From positions 1 through 64,000 of the forward strand of contig SHZZ01000012.1 of the NCBI GenBank assembly GCA_009692005.1: 64,000 bases of DNA. Reading direction: 5' to 3'. Positions 61,275 through 64,000 of this stretch are shown here, piece by piece. The translations under genes and the position numbers were made by a program. Source of the DNA: Gemmataceae bacterium. GTDB lineage: Bacteria; Planctomycetota; Planctomycetia; Gemmatales; Gemmataceae. The notes under the pieces are model-generated. The model searched no databases. It saw nothing but the letters and a program-made list of their open reading frames with translations, and had not been told where the DNA came from. Within the stretch, counting starts at the first letter, position 1. Each line of letters opens with the position of its first letter.

Positions 61275-61655
61275 TTAATTCCACAATTCCCAGCCGGCGC
61301 AGCCGCCGATGATGATCTTAAAAACCCCAACTAATGCCAGGGCATAAGATTTCTCCGGATTGACCATGCGCATGGATTTCATGCCCAACTCGGGGGAAGT
61401 GAAAACCATAATGCCCTTGAATACCATGAGGTATCCTACCGCCGTGAGCACTGCCGCCGGGCCATTCCACACCGGGTGAAAACTGACGATAAAAGCGCCA
61501 AAGGTCAGGACGATAAAGCCGTTGAAAAGCACTCCGGCATGACCTCGGTCCCGTATATAGACCACAAATTCGGCCCATTCCCGATGGTGCAAAATATGCG
61601 AAATTCCCGATACGACGAAAGTAATAAAGGCAAAGAGCTCAACAGACCGCTCCAT
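61275..61655 (-). CDS. Small four-helix membrane protein
   Basis: A 126-aa protein with about four hydrophobic segments: LFAFITFVVSGISHIL, VLFNGFIVLTFGAFIVSF, AAVLTAVGYLMVFKGIMVF and LALVGVFKIIIGGCAGW. I recognise no certain family; DoxX-like or related small membrane proteins have a similar layout. ATG 61655 has AAAGGAG 6 bp upstream; the frame is open to 61706. Function unknown. Confidence 0.7.
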   Translation of the reverse strand: MERSVELFAFITFVVSGISHILHHREWAEFVVYIRDRGHAGVLFNGFIVLTFGAFIVSFHPVWNGPAAVLTAVGYLMVFKGIMVFTSPELGMKSMRMVNPEKSYALALVGVFKIIIGGCAGWELWN

Positions 61656-61793
61656 GAAAGTCTCCTTTCGGTCCCGGGCCAATGGAAAAAACCCAGGGGT
61701 CATCATAACCGAAAAGGCAGATCTGCTGAAAGGAAAACAAGGAGGGGTATTGTTGATAATCCGCAGGAGAGAAATTTTGACGAAAAGGCGTGC

Positions 61794-62174
61794 TCAGCCA
61801 AGTGAAGCAGGCGCCTCGCCTTTTTTTAGCAGCGCCACATTTTTTATCGGCGCCAGCAAGCGGAAACTTTCCTCCAGCCATTTCTTCACTAACTGCCTCG
61901 GAAGTTTATCGCGGTGGGTGAAACGAAGCCGCACCCAGTTGTGCCCGCCAACCACATAATGGGCCGGTTCTTTTTTCTCGAGTTGGGCCGCCTCCTGCAG
62001 GGAAGGCCCCAGCTTCAGCATGACTTCAAACCCGTCTGCACCGCTTTCCATGAAGAGGAAGGATTTGCCACCGGCCTTGAAGGAAGTTTTGCCGCAAGTG
62101 ATCCCTTGCCCCGTGGCAGGGTAACACAACGCCAGGTCCTGGAGGTATTGGCAGGAAGCATTGGAACCGGCCAT
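61794..62174 (-). CDS. MmcQ/YjbR family DNA-binding-like protein
   Basis: A 126-aa protein matching the MmcQ/YjbR (double-wing, CyaY-like) fold: GKTSFKAGGKSFLFMESG, GFEVMLKLGP and the C-terminal WLEESFRLLAPIK. It begins 9 bp after the anti-sigma gene with GAGG before its ATG, so it is likely the third gene of the sigma/anti-sigma transcript. Role unknown. Confidence 0.82.
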   Translation of the reverse strand: MAGSNASCQYLQDLALCYPATGQGITCGKTSFKAGGKSFLFMESGADGFEVMLKLGPSLQEAAQLEKKEPAHYVVGGHNWVRLRFTHRDKLPRQLVKKWLEESFRLLAPIKNVALLKKGEAPASLG

Positions 62175-62183
62175 GAATTAACC

Positions 62184-62954
62184 TCACCCGGCCATGGCCT
62201 GACGCAGCTTTTGCTCCGCGGCTTTGGAGGCCTGGGCGATTAACTCCAGGGATTGAAGCACTTCGGGCTGGTCGGCGTGCTGCGCCGCCAGGCGCTGAAA
62301 ATCACTCTCCGCCCGGCTGCGATCCTGGGTGAAGTCGGTCAGGCGGTCGCGGGAAATATCGAAAGAATTCGCCAGCGCCCGGTCCAGATCTTTTCCCAGC
62401 AGTTCCTGGTGGAAACTGGCCAGCAAGGCGAGTCGCCGCACATCCCCGCGGGAGGCCAGGTCACGGGCCTCTCTTTCCGATTCCTTGGCCAGACGAAATA
62501 GCGACTCTAATTTTGCCGCCGAGCCTTTGCTCCGTTTCAAAACGGAATCGCGTTCGGCGCGAAGCCCGGCCAGGGTTTCCCGATCGACCGGCTTGGGCCA
62601 GAAGGAAAGCCCGCCAGCCATTGTGAGTAGGAAGGCGACCAGGGCGACGGCCAGAGCCAGTTTTTTGCGGCCGCGGTCTTTGTCAAAACGGCGGAAACGC
62701 AGCAAAGGGGAAATGGGCGCACTGGGCTCGCTGAGGGCCGCCGGTTCCAACCGGGTTACAATTTGATTCAGGCGTTGTTGTGGGGAAATAACCGCTGTGG
62801 GTGGGGTCAGCCGCGCCAGTTGTTCTTCCAATCGCGCTAGCTTTTTTAGAAAAGCGGCGCAAGCCGGGCACTGTTTAGTGTGGCCTTCAGCGGGGGAAAC
62901 CCCCTGGGGGTTTTCCGCCTGCAGACACAGAGTTTGAAAATCAGCACAGTTCAT
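62184..62954 (-). CDS. Anti-sigma factor with zinc-finger (zf-HC2-like) domain
   Basis: A 256-aa membrane protein. The N-terminal anti-sigma zinc motif is seen as NCADFQTLC and the HTKQCPAC (HxxxCxxC) block within residues 1-32. One membrane segment (LALAVALVAFLLTMAGGLSF, ~res 106-125) divides the cytoplasmic sigma-binding part from an alpha-helical, charged periplasmic part (~130-256) rich in Ala/Glu/Arg, likely coiled coil. The start overlaps the sigma stop (ATGA), the classic arrangement for an anti-sigma factor holding its ECF sigma at the membrane. Confidence 0.85.
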   Translation of the reverse strand: MNCADFQTLCLQAENPQGVSPAEGHTKQCPACAAFLKKLARLEEQLARLTPPTAVISPQQRLNQIVTRLEPAALSEPSAPISPLLRFRRFDKDRGRKKLALAVALVAFLLTMAGGLSFWPKPVDRETLAGLRAERDSVLKRSKGSAAKLESLFRLAKESEREARDLASRGDVRRLALLASFHQELLGKDLDRALANSFDISRDRLTDFTQDRSRAESDFQRLAAQHADQPEVLQSLELIAQASKAAEQKLRQAMAG

Positions 62955-63544
62955 GAAGTGTTGCTTTCTTCCATCAGTTCCAGTAATTTTTTCCGGGCTT
63001 TGTAAACCCGCCAGCGAGCGGTCTCCTCCGTCACGCCACAGGCCAAGGCCACTTCCTTGAACGGCATATCCTCATTCACCCGCAAGAGAAGCGCCGCCCG
63101 CCAATCCTCGGGCAGCCGACCCAGGGCCGCTTGCAATTTCTCCTGGGCTTCGCTCCCCTCGGCGGCCAAGTCCGGCCCCGCTTGCCGGTCGGTAAGTTCA
63201 GGCAAAGGATCGTTCCGCCCCACCCGCGACCGCACCCAATTGGCATAGCCATTGTGGGCTATGCGAAACAGCCAGGCGCTCAAGCGCGTGTCTGGCCGCA
63301 ATCTCCCAAGCGCCTTCCAGGCCCGGACAAAAGTTTCCTGGGTCAGGTCTTCGGCGGCGTGAGTATCTCGGGTCAGCCGCGCCAGCCAGTGGAACAGCCG
63401 GTCGCCAAATACCTGCACCACTTTGGAAAATTCCTCCCTGTCGAAACGGATCAGCCGCCCCAGGTGAATATCCGTTTCCTTCGCCAGGAGAGGTTCCTTA
63501 ACCCCTGGAAAGATCGACAACGGGCTTTTCCTTCCTGTTTCCAC
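62951..63544 (-). CDS. ECF-type RNA polymerase sigma factor
   Basis: A ~197-aa sigma-70-family ECF factor. Region 2 is FGDRLFHWLARLTRDTHAAE followed by DLTQETFVRAWKALGRL and LSAWLFRIAHNGYANWVRSR; region 4 is LPEDWRAALLLRVNEDMPFKEVA with the helix-turn-helix ACGVTEETARWRVYKARKKL (both split here). The 5' end is uncertain: GTG 63544 is given, but TTG 63520 has a better ribosome site (AGGAAGG). It overlaps the anti-sigma gene. The controlled genes are unknown. Confidence 0.85.
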   Translation of the reverse strand: METGRKSPLSIFPGVKEPLLAKETDIHLGRLIRFDREEFSKVVQVFGDRLFHWLARLTRDTHAAEDLTQETFVRAWKALGRLRPDTRLSAWLFRIAHNGYANWVRSRVGRNDPLPELTDRQAGPDLAAEGSEAQEKLQAALGRLPEDWRAALLLRVNEDMPFKEVALACGVTEETARWRVYKARKKLLELMEESNTS

Positions 63545-63642
63545 GGAAACGAAGCCTCTCGCCTTGAATGAAACACCGGAAAACCCGCACCGTTGGCGCC
63601 CGGCTGGCTTTCTCCAGAAGAATTCTACCCTTTCCGGTGGAT

Positions 63643-64000
63643 TCAGGAGACCAGATCGGGGTGCTGCTGCAGAAATTTCGCCACTTTCGGACCCACCACT
63701 GCCTGGCAGTAGCCTTGGGCCGGGTGATTCTGGAAGTACTGTTGATGGTGGTCTTCCGCCCGGTGGAACGGCGGCAAGGGCGCCACTTCGGTCACGATGG
63801 GCCGGAACCAAGCCCCCGACACATTGAGCCGGGCGATCATTTCCTGAGCCTCTTTTTCCTGACCCGGGTCGTGGAACAGAATGATCGAGCGGTATTGGGT
63901 GCCGATATCCGCACCCTGGCGATTCAAGGTTGTCGGGTCGTGAACGGTGAAAAAGACCCGAAGGATTTCCTGATAGGAGGTCTGTTCGGGGTCGAAGGCA
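63643..64000 (-). CDS. msrA: Peptide methionine-S-sulfoxide reductase (3' part, truncated by window edge)
   Basis: The open frame runs off the right edge without a start. The visible ~118 residues are MsrA C-terminal: VFFTVHDPTTLNRQGADIGT, QYRSIILFHDPGQEKEAQ, a substrate-binding FHRAEDHHQQYFQNHP block and QGYCQAVVGPKVAKF with the resolving-type Cys. The catalytic GCFWG motif would lie beyond base 64000. Repairs oxidised methionine. It ends 98 bp from the putative sigma start and may be transcribed with it. Confidence 0.9.
   Translation of the reverse strand, partial: AFDPEQTSYQEILRVFFTVHDPTTLNRQGADIGTQYRSIILFHDPGQEKEAQEMIARLNVSGAWFRPIVTEVAPLPPFHRAEDHHQQYFQNHPAQGYCQAVVGPKVAKFLQQHPDLVS

Overview
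The window looks like chromosomal DNA of a planctomycete, most likely Gemmataceae or a close relative. No 16S rRNA is present, so this rests on gene families. There are two DUF1549/DUF1553 'planctomycete cytochrome' genes, each paired with a DUF1501 gene. There is a DUF1559 pseudopilin-like gene beside a small lipoprotein, a DUF1573 protein, a very large signal peptidase I, and two exported proteins with an N-terminal LExLExRxVP motif. Many secreted enzymes and beta-propellers fit the same picture. GC is high (about 55-65 % by eye), with several visibly AT-richer islands: bases 1-300, the gene at 20394-21494 and the gene at 57868-61080.

Layout. 1-960: AT-rich left edge, a truncated beta-helix/haemagglutinin-type gene and a hairpin repeat. 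973-7815: glycogen branching enzyme (glgB), a membrane protein, a two-gene polar amino acid ABC transporter (binding protein fused to permease, then ATPase), and an FG-GAP repeat protein. 7903-11956 (minus): a compact three-gene unit of an enolase-superfamily enzyme, an MFS transporter and a dimethylformamidase-like protein. 12148-20234: a DUF1805-VOC fusion, a cluster of hairpin repeats, a tricorn-type protease, an alpha/beta hydrolase, a small secreted protein and a di-haem cytochrome c peroxidase-like protein. 20394-21494: an isolated EVE-domain protein with a nuclease-like C-terminus, foreign in composition. 21793-29131: five same-strand genes (planctomycete cytochrome, DUF1501, SMP-30, NHL propeller, zinc-type dehydrogenase), the last four joined by ATGA overlaps.

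29175-36791: sialidase, glutathione peroxidase, lepA, a giant lepB, a YbgC-type thioesterase, a lipoprotein and a DUF1559 protein. 36961-41374: an isochorismatase-like hydrolase, an ASCH-domain protein and an FAD-dependent oxidoreductase. 41547-47864 (minus): NHL propeller, second planctomycete cytochrome, second DUF1501, mscL and a tiny Cys-rich protein. 47948-52837: a putative metallopeptidase, ndk, a DUF1579 gene broken by an in-frame TGA, dinB, a CAT-anticodon tRNA and a PQQ-type propeller. 52897-57608: GNAT, DUF2330, DUF1573 and a FecR-like membrane protein. 57868-61080: a DUF4214/Calx-beta exported protein flanked by imperfect direct repeats. 61275-64000 (minus): a small membrane protein, a MmcQ/YjbR protein, an anti-sigma/ECF sigma pair and the 3' part of msrA.

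The DUF1549/1553-DUF1501 operons, sialidase, FAD oxidoreductase, propellers and proteases suggest a heterotroph working on complex extracellular material, but no substrate can be assigned from sequence alone. A modular dispersed repeat family recurs in four intergenic places. The candidates that best deserve follow-up are the EVE-nuclease, the coupled 21.8-29.1 kb operon, the zinc-ribbon signal peptidase, the DUF1805-VOC fusion and the repeat-flanked DUF4214/Calx-beta gene.
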